Shown: piece by piece, positions 20,306-31,866 of the stretch
How the letters are laid out: the number at the start of each line of letters is the position of its first letter
Numbering within the stretch: position 1 is the first letter of the stretch
Assembly: GCF_014191255.1 (NCBI RefSeq)
Contig: NZ_JACHWH010000002.1
Location: forward strand, 124,001 to 188,000
Source of the DNA: Amycolatopsis bartoniae
GTDB lineage: Bacteria; Actinomycetota; Actinomycetes; Mycobacteriales; Pseudonocardiaceae
Direction: 5' to 3'
DNA: 64,000 nt
Notes under the pieces: generated by a model
Databases searched by the model: none
Seen by the model: only the letters and a program-made list of their open reading frames with translations
What the model was told of the DNA's origin: nothing
Program-made: the position numbers and the translations under genes

Positions 20306-21511
20306 GGCCGGACGACGGCGGCCGAGGAACCACCGCACGGTCATCACCACCAGGAAGATCACCGCGATGATCTGGTAGCTCGACCCGGCGACCTTCTGCG
20401 GGAAGCTCCAGATCTGGTACTCCAGCGGCACCTGGTAGTGCGGGGCGATCCACAGGATCACCACGCCGACCCAGCCGGAGAACAGCAGCCAGAACTTGTG
20501 CTTCTGGTAGCCCATCACCATGATCAGCGCGGCCGTCGGCAGCGCGAGCACCCAGTGGTGCGACCACGAGATCGGCGACACGAGCAGCACGCCGGTGGCG
20601 TTGACACCCAGCGCCATCGGCAGGTTGCCGTCGTCGAGCGCGCGCCGGGTGCCCAGCCACGTCATCACCACGACGAGGACCACGCCCAGCCCGCCGACCA
20701 GGGTCAGCGTGTGGCCCCCGAGGCCCAGCTTCTCGAAGCTGGCCATGACCGACTCGTTCGCGTGGATCGGGCCGATGTTCATGCTCGACGCGTGGAACAC
20801 CCGGTCGGTCCAGTACAGCCACGAGTCGTGCGGCATGAGCACGAACGCGATGGCGGTGCACACGCAGAAGCTGACGAAGCTGGTGACCACCGCGCGGAAG
20901 TCCTTGCGCAGCAGGAACAGCAGCACGAACCCGGCGGGCGTCAGCTTGACCGCCGCCGCGATGCCGATCAGCGCGCCGCGCGGCCACTTCGGGTTCGGCC
21001 ACAGGCAGTCGACCGCGACCAGCATCATCAGGATGACGTTGATCTGGCCCCAGAAGATCGTGTTCGCCACCGGGTGCGCGACCACGAGCACGCACGCGCC
21101 CGCGACGACCATCCACGGCTTGGCGAGCAGGCCGCGCAGCTCCGGGGACGTCTTGCGGTACGCGAGGATGATCGGGAACAGGCAGAGGCACGTCAGGCCG
21201 GTCAGCAGCGGGTAGCCGATGTGCGGCGGGACGATCGCCAGCGGCACGAACAGCACCGCCGAGAACGGCGGGTACGTGTAGGGCAGCGCGCCACCGATCG
21301 ACGACACGGGGAGTTCGGTGTAGATCGAGTGGCCCTTGAGGAACGTGTCGGCGCCCAGGCGGTACACGTCGACGTCGGTGGGCCATTTGACGATGCCGTG
21401 CGCGTAGTAAGCGAGCGCGCAGAACAGGCCCACCGCCAGCAGCAACTGGAGGGCGAGGCGCGCGCGGACGGCGGCGCTGCCCTGCCTCCAGGTCGAGACC
21501 ACTGAATTCAA
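20180..21511 (-). CDS. GT87-family polyprenol-phosphate-dependent mannosyltransferase
   Basis: A 443-residue multi-pass membrane glycosyltransferase (DUF2029/GT87), with about ten hydrophobic helices. The family uses polyprenyl-phosphate-mannose at the outer face of the membrane; the group includes PimE and the alpha-1,2 mannosyltransferases of lipoarabinomannan. The DVDVYRLGADTFLKG segment after helix 1 carries the likely catalytic aspartate, and GQINVILMMLV is a family hallmark. About 45 C-terminal residues beyond the last helix are encoded antisense to the GNAT gene and look non-conserved. It is followed upstream by a GtrA-family gene on the same strand, suggesting an envelope glycan role. 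Confidence 0.87.
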   Translation of the reverse strand: MNSVVSTWRQGSAAVRARLALQLLLAVGLFCALAYYAHGIVKWPTDVDVYRLGADTFLKGHSIYTELPVSSIGGALPYTYPPFSAVLFVPLAIVPPHIGYPLLTGLTCLCLFPIILAYRKTSPELRGLLAKPWMVVAGACVLVVAHPVANTIFWGQINVILMMLVAVDCLWPNPKWPRGALIGIAAAVKLTPAGFVLLFLLRKDFRAVVTSFVSFCVCTAIAFVLMPHDSWLYWTDRVFHASSMNIGPIHANESVMASFEKLGLGGHTLTLVGGLGVVLVVVMTWLGTRRALDDGNLPMALGVNATGVLLVSPISWSHHWVLALPTAALIMVMGYQKHKFWLLFSGWVGVVILWIAPHYQVPLEYQIWSFPQKVAGSSYQIIAVIFLVVMTVRWFLGRRRPASLDQLDFEVSGQADLAQPALAGVEGAHGAVRTPAGAAEEGQ

Positions 21512-21572
21512 AACACTTCTCCCAGGTGCGTAGCCACGAGACGTGCCCTGCGAACAGACGCGGCGGCCCCTA

Positions 21573-22067
21573 TCATGGTTGCCCGCGTGTCGCGACCGTC
21601 GAGCGGGTCCCCTCTCGGGTGTCCGGGAAGACGAACCAGCGCATCGCGCAGTACATGAAGATCGCCTCGGCGGCGCCCGCGAGCAGGCGCGACAGGTGGT
21701 ACTCCAGGCCCGCCGCGGCCAGCCCGGCGCCCACGCCGAGGATGCAGACGAGGTAGTTGACGCCGATCACCAGCGCGTACCGCGCGGTCTGCCCGCCGAC
21801 CGGGGCGTGGGAGCGGAAGTTGAGGGTCCGGTTGAGCACGAAGCTCAGCCCGAAGGCGACCAGGTAGCCCAGCGTCACGGCGAGCCAGACCGGCAGCCCG
21901 AGGACGGACCGGCCCACGGTGAGCAACGCGAGGTCCACCCCGAACGTCATCCCGTTGAGGAGCGCGAAACCCACGAGACTGGGCGGCACGGCCACCGGCA
22001 GCGGACGCACCACGGCGGCGCACAGGGCCGCGAACCGGGCGGGCAGGGCCCTGCTTTCGTCACGCAC
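21573..22067 (-). CDS. GtrA-family membrane protein
   Basis: A 164-residue protein with four membrane helices (LVGFALLNGMTFGVDLALL, LAVTLGYLVAFGLSFVLNR, YALVIGVNYLVCILGV and one near AEAIFMYCAMRWFVF), the GtrA layout. GtrA proteins help flip or position polyprenyl-phosphate-linked sugars. It lies 61 bases before the GT87 mannosyltransferase on the same strand, which needs such a donor, so joint work in cell-envelope glycosylation is plausible. Start is a GTG; the first 25 residues are basic and cytoplasmic. Confidence 0.87.
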   Translation of the reverse strand: MRDESRALPARFAALCAAVVRPLPVAVPPSLVGFALLNGMTFGVDLALLTVGRSVLGLPVWLAVTLGYLVAFGLSFVLNRTLNFRSHAPVGGQTARYALVIGVNYLVCILGVGAGLAAAGLEYHLSRLLAGAAEAIFMYCAMRWFVFPDTREGTRSTVATRGQP

Positions 22068-22261
22068 GGTGTCAGGTTTCCAGCGTCAGATGGACAGCAG
22101 GTGACCGGACGGTGGTCAACAGGAAGCCAAGAGTACGGTGAACCCCCCTGTACACCCGATCGTGATGCTGTTGACTGGTCTTTAGAGCGAAACGGGTTCG
22201 CCGGCCACACCGACTGGGTGATGTGGGTGGGCACGTCCGCGAGGAGACCTCAGGAGGCACG

Positions 22262-22783
22262 ATGCTCGGCTGGTTCTTCCTGACGCTCGGGGTCGCGTTC
22301 GGCTCGGCGCTCATCCCCGTGATCAGCATCGAGGTGTTCGTGCTCGGCCTGGTGACCGGCGAACCGGGCACGCAGTGGCTCCTCGTCGGCGCCGCCGTCG
22401 CGATCGGGCAGATCGCCGGAAAGCTGCTCTACTACCTGGCCGCGCGCGGGTCGATCAAGCTGCCCGCGGTGCTGCACGACCGGCTGCACCGGCAGCGCCC
22501 GCCGAGCCGGTGGCGCGACCGCTGGCACGTCCGGACCAAGTGGCTGCGCGGCAAGGTGGAGGCCCTGCGCGAGCGGTGCCACCGGCACCCGGCCTGGATG
22601 ACGGGCACGTACGGGATCAGCTCCGTGGTCGGGCTCCCGCCGTTCATGGCGACGACCGTGCTCGCCGGACTGGCGGACATGCGGATGTCGACGTTCGTCA
22701 CGGTCGGGCTGGCCGGGCGGTTCGCCCGGTACAGCGTGCTCGCGGCCTGCCCCGCCCTCTTCACGTCGTGGTTTCACGTGTAG
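22262..22783 (+). CDS. Small VTT/DedA-like membrane protein
   Basis: A 173-residue protein. The start at 22262 has a perfect AGGAGG four bases before it. Helices at residues 3-35 and 40-62, a basic cytoplasmic middle (HDRLHRQRPPSRWRDRWH) and two C-terminal helices resemble SNARE-associated/VTT-domain proteins; the GTYGISSVVGLPPF segment near residue 110 is like their conserved loop. DedA relatives are lipid scramblases or help keep the proton motive force. Family assignment is tentative. It is divergent from gtrA. Confidence 0.65.
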   Translation: MLGWFFLTLGVAFGSALIPVISIEVFVLGLVTGEPGTQWLLVGAAVAIGQIAGKLLYYLAARGSIKLPAVLHDRLHRQRPPSRWRDRWHVRTKWLRGKVEALRERCHRHPAWMTGTYGISSVVGLPPFMATTVLAGLADMRMSTFVTVGLAGRFARYSVLAACPALFTSWFHV

Positions 22784-22828
22784 TTCCCCTAAATTCCCTA
22801 TCCTTCCCTATCGTTCGGCTGTTATGGT
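22784..22828 (+). promoter_or_regulatory. 10-bp direct repeats and -10 box before the HTH gene
   Basis: TTCCC recurs at 22784, 22794 and 22804 with a diverged TTCGG at 22814: a spacing of exactly 10 bases, one helical turn. TATGGT at 22823-22828 is a TANNNT box six bases before the ATG at 22835, implying a leaderless transcript. Head-to-tail repeats on one face of the DNA suit cooperative binding by a MerR/excisionase-type protein such as the one encoded next. Confidence 0.5.
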
Positions 22829-22834
22829 CAGTTC

Positions 22835-23254
22835 ATGACAGGAAAGCTCTACTCTGCGGAGGAAGTCGCGGAGCGGCTCGGGCTGCACGTCCGGACCGTC
22901 CGCGGCTACGTGCGTGACGGGCGGCTCAAGGCCGTCCGCATCGGCAAGCAGTACCGGATCACGCAGGAGGACCTGGAGGCGCTGCTCGGCACCCCGGTGA
23001 CCGAGGAGCCGGAGGTGCGGCGGGAGCGGCACGTCGAGGTGTCCGCCATCGTCGAGGTCGACGCGGTCGGCCCGGAGAAGGTGGGGCGCGTGACCACGCT
23101 GCTGATGGCGGCGAGCGCGCGGCAGGGTGACCGGCCGCTGCGCGTGCAGACGGCCTACGACGAGCAGCGGGGGCGACTGAAGGTGGTGGTGTTCGGCGGG
23201 CTCACCGACACCGCGCGCCTGCTCGAGTACGTCGAGGCGGTGCTGGAGTCGTGA
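22835..23254 (+). CDS. Excisionase/MerR-type HTH DNA-binding protein
   Basis: A 139-residue protein with an N-terminal HTH_17 winged helix: YSAEEVAERLGLHVRTVRGY and RIGKQYRITQEDLEALL, residues 5-52. This is the excisionase/BldC-like fold, here a regulator since no integrase is nearby. Residues 65-139 form a small alpha/beta domain of unknown function that might bind a ligand or dimerise. The stop overlaps the GTG of an alpha/beta-hydrolase by four bases. Direct repeats in its promoter suggest self-control. Confidence 0.85.
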   Translation: MTGKLYSAEEVAERLGLHVRTVRGYVRDGRLKAVRIGKQYRITQEDLEALLGTPVTEEPEVRRERHVEVSAIVEVDAVGPEKVGRVTTLLMAASARQGDRPLRVQTAYDEQRGRLKVVVFGGLTDTARLLEYVEAVLES

Positions 23255-24075
23255 TCTACCGGACCGAAGCCGGCGGGCAGGAGATCCGCCGCCACTACCA
23301 GGAGATGCTGGCCGCGTGGCCGGTGCCCGCGGAGCACGTGCGCGTGCCGACGCGGGAGGGCGAGACGTTCGTGGTCAGGTGCGGGCCGGAGGACGGGTCG
23401 CCGCTGGTGCTGCTGCACGGCTCGGGTTCCAACGCGGCGATGTGGATGGGCGACGTGCCGGTGTGGGCGCGGCACTTCCGCGTGCACGCGGTGGACGTGG
23501 TCGGCGAGCCGGGCCTGAGCGCGCCCGCGCGGTTCGAGTTGGGCGGCGAGGCGCCCGCGGGCTGGCTGGACGACGTGCTGGACGGGCTCGGCCTCGGACC
23601 GGTCGCGCTGGCGGGGGCGTCACTCGGCGGCTGGCTGGCGCTGGACTACGCGATCCGGCGGCCGGACCGCGTGGCGCGGCTGTCGTTGCTGTGCCCGGGC
23701 GGGGTGGGCGGCCAGAAACCGGTCGCGTCCTCCGCGCCCCAGCCAACCAGCCCCGAGGACCTGCGACGGTCGCTGAAGGCGGTGGCGGGCGTCGACGCCG
23801 AGCAGGCACCAGCGGTCGCCGAGTACCTGACGTTGATCTTCACGCACTTCCTGCCCCGCCGCGAACGGCTGCCGAGGTTCGACGACGAGGCGCTGCGCGG
23901 GTTGAGGATGCCGGTGCAGGTGATCGTCGGTGCCCGCGACGCGATGCTCGACTCGGCCGAGACCGCCCGCCGCTTCCGCGAGACGGTGCCGCACGCGCAG
24001 GTGACCGTGCTGCCCGAGGCCGGGCACTGGATCCCCGGCCAGACCGACCGGATACTGGCGTTCCTGCGGGGTTAG
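23251..24075 (+). CDS. Alpha/beta-hydrolase
   Basis: A 274-residue cytoplasmic serine hydrolase. Oxyanion segment LLHGSGSN near residue 52, nucleophile elbow GASLGG near 124, an acid in GARDAML and the catalytic histidine in EAGHWI give a complete triad. It resembles ester or C-C bond hydrolases; substrate unknown. GTG start overlaps the HTH gene stop (GTGA), so the regulator and enzyme form a two-gene operon and the regulator may respond to the enzyme's substrate. Confidence 0.88.
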   Translation: MIYRTEAGGQEIRRHYQEMLAAWPVPAEHVRVPTREGETFVVRCGPEDGSPLVLLHGSGSNAAMWMGDVPVWARHFRVHAVDVVGEPGLSAPARFELGGEAPAGWLDDVLDGLGLGPVALAGASLGGWLALDYAIRRPDRVARLSLLCPGGVGGQKPVASSAPQPTSPEDLRRSLKAVAGVDAEQAPAVAEYLTLIFTHFLPRRERLPRFDDEALRGLRMPVQVIVGARDAMLDSAETARRFRETVPHAQVTVLPEAGHWIPGQTDRILAFLRG

Positions 24076-24321
24076 GGACTGTTCCCAAAGCGGCTTGACG
24101 GCCGGTGCGGGTAGCGGCCCCTCCCGCCAGCCCGCCACCACCCTCAACGGGCACGCTGCGCGCGGCTGATCCACTCAGGCGGCCCCTCGCTCCGGGATCG
24201 CCTCCTCATGACCGCCAGGTCACCACGGAGGCGCTGTCCTCGCGAGGAACCACCTCAGAACCCGCCGCGGTGCAAGCTGACGGCCCGCAGCAAGCGGCTG
24301 CCGCCGCTTGGGAAACACAAC
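24076..24321. other. Intergenic stretch flanked by inverted repeats
   Basis: No convincing gene in these 246 bases between convergent genes. TTCCCAAAGCGGC (24082-24094) near one end matches, inverted and with one extra base, GCCGCTTGGGAA (24302-24313) near the other. This could be a relic of a small mobile element, or simply the two halves of a long-range hairpin. No transposase trace is visible. Confidence 0.3.
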
Positions 24322-26881
<2,560 letters not shown>

Positions 26882-26904
26882 GAGGTCCTTAACTCCTTCA
26901 ACGC

Positions 26905-26945
26905 GCGAATGGCCCGCTCGAGACTCGCTCGAACGGGCCATTCGC
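26905..26945 (-). terminator. Strong hairpin between pnp and the M16 peptidase gene
   Basis: GCGAATGGCCCG (26905-26916) pairs perfectly with CGGGCCATTCGC (26934-26945): 12 bp, extended inward by a mismatch and five more pairs (TCGAG/CTCGA) to a five-base loop. No U tract follows, and the peptidase start is 24 bases on. It may be a partial terminator, or an RNase processing or mRNA-stabilising site, rather than a full stop. Confidence 0.5.
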
Positions 26946-26960
26946 GGGGAAAATACTGCC

Positions 26961-29195
26961 TTACTGGGCGTCCGCCCCGGCCTCGGCGGGCTCGGCCTTC
27001 TCGTCCTCTTCCTTGACCAGGACGAGGCTGATCTTGCCGCGGTTGTCGATGTCGGCGATCTCGACGCGGAGCTTGTCGCCCACGTTGACCACGTCCTCGA
27101 CCTTGCCGATGCGCTTGCCGTTGCCGAGCTTCGAGATGTGGATCAGGCCGTCCTTGCCCGGCAGCAGCGAGACGAACGCGCCGAACGCGGCCGTCTTCAC
27201 CACGGTGCCGAGGAACCGCTCGCCCACCTTCGGCAGCTGCGGGTTGGCGATGGCGTTGATCTTGCCGATCGCCGCCTCCGCCGACGGGCCGTCGGCCGCG
27301 CCCACGTAGATCGTGCCGTCGTCCTCGATCGAGATGTCGGCGCCGGTCTCCTCGGTGATCGAGTTGATCATCTTGCCCTTCGGCCCGATGACCTCGCCGA
27401 TCTTGTCGACCGGGATCTTCACGCTGGTGACGCGCGGCGCGTACGGGCTCATCTCGTCCGGGCCGTCGATGGCCTCGAGCATGACCTCGAGCACCGTCAG
27501 GCGCGCGTCCTTGGCCTGCTTGAGCGCACCGGCGAGCACCTCGGACGGAATGCCGTCGAGCTTCGTGTCCAGCTGCAGCGCGGTGATGATGTCCTTGGTG
27601 CCGGCGACCTTGAAGTCCATGTCGCCGAACGCGTCCTCCGCGCCGAGGATGTCGGTGAGCGCGACGTAGCGCGTCTCGCCGTCGACCTCGTCGGACACCA
27701 GGCCCATCGCGATGCCCGCGACCGGCGCCTTGAGCGGCACGCCCGCGTTGAACAGGCCCATCGTCGAGGCGCAGACCGAGCCCATCGAGGTGGACCCGTT
27801 GGAGCCCAGCGCCTCCGACACCTGGCGGATGGCGTACGGGAACTCGTCGCGCTTCGGCAGCACCGGCACCAGCGCCCGCTCGGCGAGCGCGCCGTGCCCG
27901 ATCTCGCGCCGCTTCGGCGAGCCGACGCGGCCCGTCTCACCGGTGGAGAACGGCGGGAAGTTGTAGTGGTGCAGGTAACGCTTGGTGGTCTCCGGCGACA
28001 GCGAGTCGATCTGCTGCTCCATGCGGAGCATGTTCAGCGTGGTGACACCCAGGATCTGGGTCTCGCCGCGCTCGAACAGCGCCGAGCCGTGCGCCCGCGG
28101 CACCACGCCGACCTCGGCCGACAGGCTGCGGATGTCGGTGATGCCACGGCCGTCGATGCGCACCTTGTCACGCAGGATCCGCTGGCGGATCAGCTTCTTG
28201 GTGAGCGCGCGGAACGCGGCGCCGATCTCCTTCTCGCGGCCCGCGAACGCCTCGCCCTCACCGAGCCCGACCTTCTCCAGCACCGCGGCCTTGACCTCGT
28301 CGGTCGCGTTGTCGCGGTCCTGCTTGCCCGCGATGGTGAGCGCCTTGGCCAGGTCCTCGGTGGCGATGGCGGCGACGGCGTCGTAGGCGTCCTGCTGGTA
28401 GGCGGGGAACACCGGGAAGTCGCCGGTCGGCTTGGCCGCGACGTCCGCCAGCTTCTGCTGGGCCTCGCACAGGACGCGGATGAACGGCTTGGCGGCGTTG
28501 AGGCCCTCGGCCACGGTCTGCTCGTCGGGCGCGGTGGCGCCGGCCGCGACGAGGTCGAGCGTGTGCTCGGTGCCCTCGGCCTCGACCATCATGATCGCAA
28601 CATCATCAGCGACCACGCGGCCCGCGACGACCATGTTGAAGGTGGCCTGCTCCAGCTGGGTCCACGTCGGGAACGCGACCCACTGGCCCTCGATCAGCGC
28701 GACGCGCACGCCGCCGATCGGGCCCGAGAACGGCAGGCCGCCGATCTGGGTGGACGCGGACGCGGCGTTGATCGCCAGCACGTCGTACGGGTCCTCCGGG
28801 TGCAGGCTCTGCACCGTGACGACCACCTGGATCTCGTTGCGCAGGCCGTCGGCGAACGACGGGCGCAGCGGCCGGTCGATCAGCCGCGCGGTCAGGATCG
28901 CGTCGGTGGAGGGGCGGCCCTCGCGGCGGAAGAACGCGCCGGGGATGCGGCCCGCGGCGTACATGCGCTCCTCGACGTCCACCGTCAGGGGGAAGAAGTC
29001 GAAGTGCTCCTTCGGCTGCTTCGAGGCCGTGGTGGCGGACAGGAGCATGGTCTCCTCGTCCAGGTACGCCACGACGGCGCCGGCGGCCTGGCGGGCCAGG
29101 CGGCCGGTCTCGAAACGGATGGTGCGGGTGCCGAACCGGCCGTTGTCGATGACGGCTTCGGTCTCGTGCACCTGGTTGCCGACTGCGTCGGTCAT
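26961..29195 (-). CDS. pnp: Polyribonucleotide nucleotidyltransferase (PNPase)
   Basis: A 744-residue phosphorolytic 3'-5' exoribonuclease, which in actinobacteria also synthesises RNA tails. Order: RNase PH domain 1, helical linker, catalytic RNase PH domain 2, KH domain ([18 protein letters not shown] near residue 590) and S1 domain ([20 protein letters not shown]), ending in an acidic tail. ATG 29195 follows GGAGAAAACCAACAT. rpsO is 223 bases upstream on the same strand, the classic rpsO-pnp pair. The leader holds structured RNA; PNPase commonly controls its own mRNA through RNase III cleavage there. Confidence 0.96.
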   Translation of the reverse strand: MTDAVGNQVHETEAVIDNGRFGTRTIRFETGRLARQAAGAVVAYLDEETMLLSATTASKQPKEHFDFFPLTVDVEERMYAAGRIPGAFFRREGRPSTDAILTARLIDRPLRPSFADGLRNEIQVVVTVQSLHPEDPYDVLAINAASASTQIGGLPFSGPIGGVRVALIEGQWVAFPTWTQLEQATFNMVVAGRVVADDVAIMMVEAEGTEHTLDLVAAGATAPDEQTVAEGLNAAKPFIRVLCEAQQKLADVAAKPTGDFPVFPAYQQDAYDAVAAIATEDLAKALTIAGKQDRDNATDEVKAAVLEKVGLGEGEAFAGREKEIGAAFRALTKKLIRQRILRDKVRIDGRGITDIRSLSAEVGVVPRAHGSALFERGETQILGVTTLNMLRMEQQIDSLSPETTKRYLHHYNFPPFSTGETGRVGSPKRREIGHGALAERALVPVLPKRDEFPYAIRQVSEALGSNGSTSMGSVCASTMGLFNAGVPLKAPVAGIAMGLVSDEVDGETRYVALTDILGAEDAFGDMDFKVAGTKDIITALQLDTKLDGIPSEVLAGALKQAKDARLTVLEVMLEAIDGPDEMSPYAPRVTSVKIPVDKIGEVIGPKGKMINSITEETGADISIEDDGTIYVGAADGPSAEAAIGKINAIANPQLPKVGERFLGTVVKTAAFGAFVSLLPGKDGLIHISKLGNGKRIGKVEDVVNVGDKLRVEIADIDNRGKISLVLVKEEDEKAEPAEAGADAQ

Positions 29196-29375
29196 ATGTT
29201 GGTTTTCTCCTCGTTCGTGCGGCGGGAAACTCACCCCACCCGTGCGGGGTGACGCCCGAGGAACGAGGCCGGTCTTCGATCGAAGCCACCGGGGATGAAC
29301 CCGGAAGCCACTACCGAGGACCGGCGGGAAAGTCCTCGCGCGGTTCTCGCCTTGCCTCTTTGTTGCTGTTATGTG

Positions 29376-29411
29376 CCGAGGGGGAGCGACCGGGTGGCCA
29401 CTCCCCCTCGG
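29376..29411 (-). terminator. Hairpin in the rpsO-pnp intergenic region
   Basis: CCGAGGGGGAG (29376-29386) and CTCCCCCTCGG (29401-29411) form a perfect 11-bp stem with a 14-base loop, starting eight bases past the rpsO stop. There is no U tract. In Streptomyces and E. coli a hairpin in this place is cut by RNase III and links pnp expression to its own product, so attenuator or processing site is as likely as terminator. Confidence 0.55.
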
Positions 29412-29418
29412 AGCCTTG

Positions 29419-29688
29419 CTATCGGCGGAGGCCGAGTCGCTGGATCAGCGACCGGTACCGTTCGATGTCCACCTTCGCCACGTAGTTGAGCAGCCGGCGG
29501 CGGCGGCCGACCAGCAGCAGCAGCCCGCGACGCGAGTGGTGGTCGTGCTTGTGAGCCTTCAGGTGCTCGGTGAGGCCGATGATCCGCTTCGTCAGCAGGG
29601 CCACCTGGGCCTCGGGGGATCCGGTGTCCGAGTCGTGCAGGCCGTACTCGGAGAGGATCGACTTCTTCTCGTCGGTGGACAGCGCCAC
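29419..29688 (-). CDS. rpsO: 30S ribosomal protein S15
   Basis: An 89-residue primary 16S rRNA-binding protein, complete and of exact family length. The [30 protein letters not shown] core with HDHHSRRGL, which contacts the three-way junction of 16S rRNA, is intact. It is upstream of pnp. The following 111 bases up to the LigT gene hold its promoter region; I see no clear boxes. Confidence 0.97.
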   Translation of the reverse strand: MALSTDEKKSILSEYGLHDSDTGSPEAQVALLTKRIIGLTEHLKAHKHDHHSRRGLLLLVGRRRRLLNYVAKVDIERYRSLIQRLGLRR

Positions 29689-29799
29689 GCCGTGTTCTCC
29701 TTGGTTCTTCTCTGTGCCGTGCGGCCCGGACGCGGCTGCGCGCCGGGTGAGTCGGTCACGGCCGCCACGGACTGCAGCCGGACCCGGTGTTTCAGGGTA

Positions 29800-30318
29800 T
29801 CAGGCAGGTCCCGCACCGGCCTGCCGGACCTCGAGCGGGAACCGGGCCACCACGGAGTACCGCGTGCCCTCGCCGGTGCGGTCGCTGCGCATCAGCACCG
29901 CTTCGACGGCCGTCCACGGCTCGCTCACGAACCCCGACAGCCGCCGCGGCAGCTCCGCCGGCACGTCGCCCGCCGTGCGCGCGACCGTGAGGTGCGGCAG
30001 GTACGGCCGCTCCTCCTCCGCGCCCGCCGCGGCGGCCAGCTCGGTCAGGCCCTCGCTGTACACCCCGAGGTAGAGCACGCGGGAGAAGGTGCCGGCGCCC
30101 TGCAGGCGCAGCGTCGGCGCCGACCTGCCGGCCAGCGCCTTCCCCAGCCATTCTACCCGCGCTTCCGGGTCGTCCTCCCCGTAGAAGCCGAGCGTGATGT
30201 GCCACTGCGCGGGAGGCGCCCAGCGCGGCTCCGGCACCTCCTCCCGCAGCGGGTCCAGGTGCGTCCTCAGCGACTCGACGACGCGGGACGGCGGCAGCAA
30301 CGCCGAGAACAGCAGCAT
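29800..30318 (-). CDS. thpR: 2'-5' RNA ligase family protein (ThpR/LigT-like)
   Basis: A 172-residue two-histidine phosphoesterase. Both catalytic HxT motifs are present: HITLGF near residue 40 and HLTVAR near 128. The family opens or forms 2'-5' or 2',3'-cyclic phosphate bonds in RNA; the physiological role is usually uncertain. It begins four bases after an XRE-type regulator gene ends, so the two form an operon. Confidence 0.88.
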   Translation of the reverse strand: MLLFSALLPPSRVVESLRTHLDPLREEVPEPRWAPPAQWHITLGFYGEDDPEARVEWLGKALAGRSAPTLRLQGAGTFSRVLYLGVYSEGLTELAAAAGAEEERPYLPHLTVARTAGDVPAELPRRLSGFVSEPWTAVEAVLMRSDRTGEGTRYSVVARFPLEVRQAGAGPA

Positions 30319-30322
30319 GGGC

Positions 30323-30799
30323 TCACCTCTGGGTTCCCGCCCTGCGCAGCAGGTCGGCGATCGCCGGGAAGTCGTCGTCCAGTCGCTTGGCCGCCTCGGT
30401 GAGGTCCTCGTCCTCCGCGACCTCGCGCAACGCGGCCAGCGCCGACCGGTCGTCCACCGCGGCGACCGGGATGTTGTCGCGGCCCACGGTGGGCCGCGCG
30501 TCCTTCACGTCCTCCAGCGCCGCCAGCAGGGCCTCCTTGTGTCCCGCGGCGACCTCGGGGATCAGGCACTTGCGTTCGAGCATGATCATCCGCGCGAGCA
30601 CGACGGGGTTGCCGATCTTGGCGCGGCGGCCGCTCATCACCTGGCTGAGCATCGGGGCGCTGATCCCCAGCACCTCGGCCAGGTACGCCTGGGACACGTC
30701 GAAGGCCACCACCAGCCGGCGCACCCTGTCCCCCAGGGGTTCGCCGTACCACTCCCGCTGCAACGCGATGTTGCGCTGGACGATCTTGGAGTCCTCCAC
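30323..30799 (-). CDS. XRE-type helix-turn-helix regulator
   Basis: A 158-residue protein. GTG 30799 is chosen because GGGAGAG and GGGAAAC precede it; the longer frame adds non-conserved residues. The helix-turn-helix is VSQAYLAEVLGISAPMLSQVMSGRRAKIGNP, residues about 34-65 (parts quoted: AYLAEVLGISAPMLSQVM). The C-terminal half is acidic and helical, with an EDEDLTEAAKRLDDDFPAI segment. It may regulate itself and the coupled RNA ligase-like gene. No toxin partner is seen. Confidence 0.8.
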   Translation of the reverse strand: MEDSKIVQRNIALQREWYGEPLGDRVRRLVVAFDVSQAYLAEVLGISAPMLSQVMSGRRAKIGNPVVLARMIMLERKCLIPEVAAGHKEALLAALEDVKDARPTVGRDNIPVAAVDDRSALAALREVAEDEDLTEAAKRLDDDFPAIADLLRRAGTQR

Positions 30800-30899
30800 G
30801 TTTCCCGCTCTCCCCTGTTGCTCCCCTGCCACCGCCCGGCGGACGCAGGTGCATTTTGCCAGGTTCGGCCGCTGGGGGGACCGGTTTCCGCAAACGCGC

Positions 30900-31865
30900 T
30901 CAGCCGGAGGCCAGCCCCAGCACACCCCTCGTCTGGACGACGTCCTCGTCGATCCGCACGATCAGGTCCTCCACCGAGGTGAACCGGATCTGGTCGCGCA
31001 GCCGGGCGACGAAGTCCAGCGCGACGTGCTGGCCGTAGAAGTCCTCGTCCACGTCGAGCACGAACGCCTCGACGGTGCGCTCGCGGCCGGAGAACGTGGG
31101 GTTGGTGCCGACCGAGACGGCCGCGGCCAGGCGGCGTTCCGGGTCGGCGGCGCGGACGAACCAGCACACGTACACGCCGTCGGCGGGCACGGCGGCGAAG
31201 CGCGGGGTCGACAGGTTCGCCGTCGGGTAGCCCAGGTCGTGCCCGCGGCCGTCTCCGCGCACGACGATGCCTTCGAGCCGGTGCGGGCGGCCCAGCGCCT
31301 CGGCGGCCGCGGCCACGTCACCGGCGTCGATGCAGGAGCGCACGTACGTCGAGGAGAAGGTGATCTCGGCGTTGTCGTCGTGCTCGCCCTGCAGCTCCGC
31401 CCCGTACGTCGCGAAGCCGAACCGCTTGCCCAGCTCGCGCAGCAGCGACACGGTGCCGGCGGCGTGCGCGCCGAACGTGAAGTTCTCCCCCACCACGACG
31501 GCGGCGGCGTGCAGCCGGTCGACGAGGATCTCGTGCACGAACTCGTGCGCCGACAGCCGCATCAGCTCCGGCGTGAACGGCAGGACGGCGAAGACGTCGA
31601 CACCCAGCTCCTCGACCAGCTCGGCCTTGCGCCGCAGGGTGGTCAGCTGCGCCGGATGGCTGCCGGGGCGGATGACCTCCGACGGGTGCGGGTCGAACGT
31701 CAGCACCACGCTGGGCAGGCTGCGGGCCTTGGCGATCTCGACGGTCTTGCCGATGAGCGCCTGGTGCCCGCGGTGCACCCCGTCGAACACGCCGATCGTG
31801 ACCACGCACCTGCCCCAGCCGCCGGGGAGGTCTTCCAGCCCACGCCACCTTTGCACGGTGCTCAC
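30900..31865 (-). CDS. ribF: Bifunctional riboflavin kinase / FAD synthetase
   Basis: A 321-residue enzyme making FMN and FAD. The N-terminal adenylyltransferase domain has GVFDGVHRGHQAL (residues 23-35, with the HxGH-like nucleotide loop) and FSSTYVRS; the C-terminal riboflavin kinase has GHDLGYPTANL and the TNPTF motif. GTG 31865 starts one base after the truB stop, so the two are co-translated; truB-ribF is a conserved pair. Confidence 0.95.
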   Translation of the reverse strand: MSTVQRWRGLEDLPGGWGRCVVTIGVFDGVHRGHQALIGKTVEIAKARSLPSVVLTFDPHPSEVIRPGSHPAQLTTLRRKAELVEELGVDVFAVLPFTPELMRLSAHEFVHEILVDRLHAAAVVVGENFTFGAHAAGTVSLLRELGKRFGFATYGAELQGEHDDNAEITFSSTYVRSCIDAGDVAAAAEALGRPHRLEGIVVRGDGRGHDLGYPTANLSTPRFAAVPADGVYVCWFVRAADPERRLAAAVSVGTNPTFSGRERTVEAFVLDVDEDFYGQHVALDFVARLRDQIRFTSVEDLIVRIDEDVVQTRGVLGLASG

Positions 31866-31866
31866 T

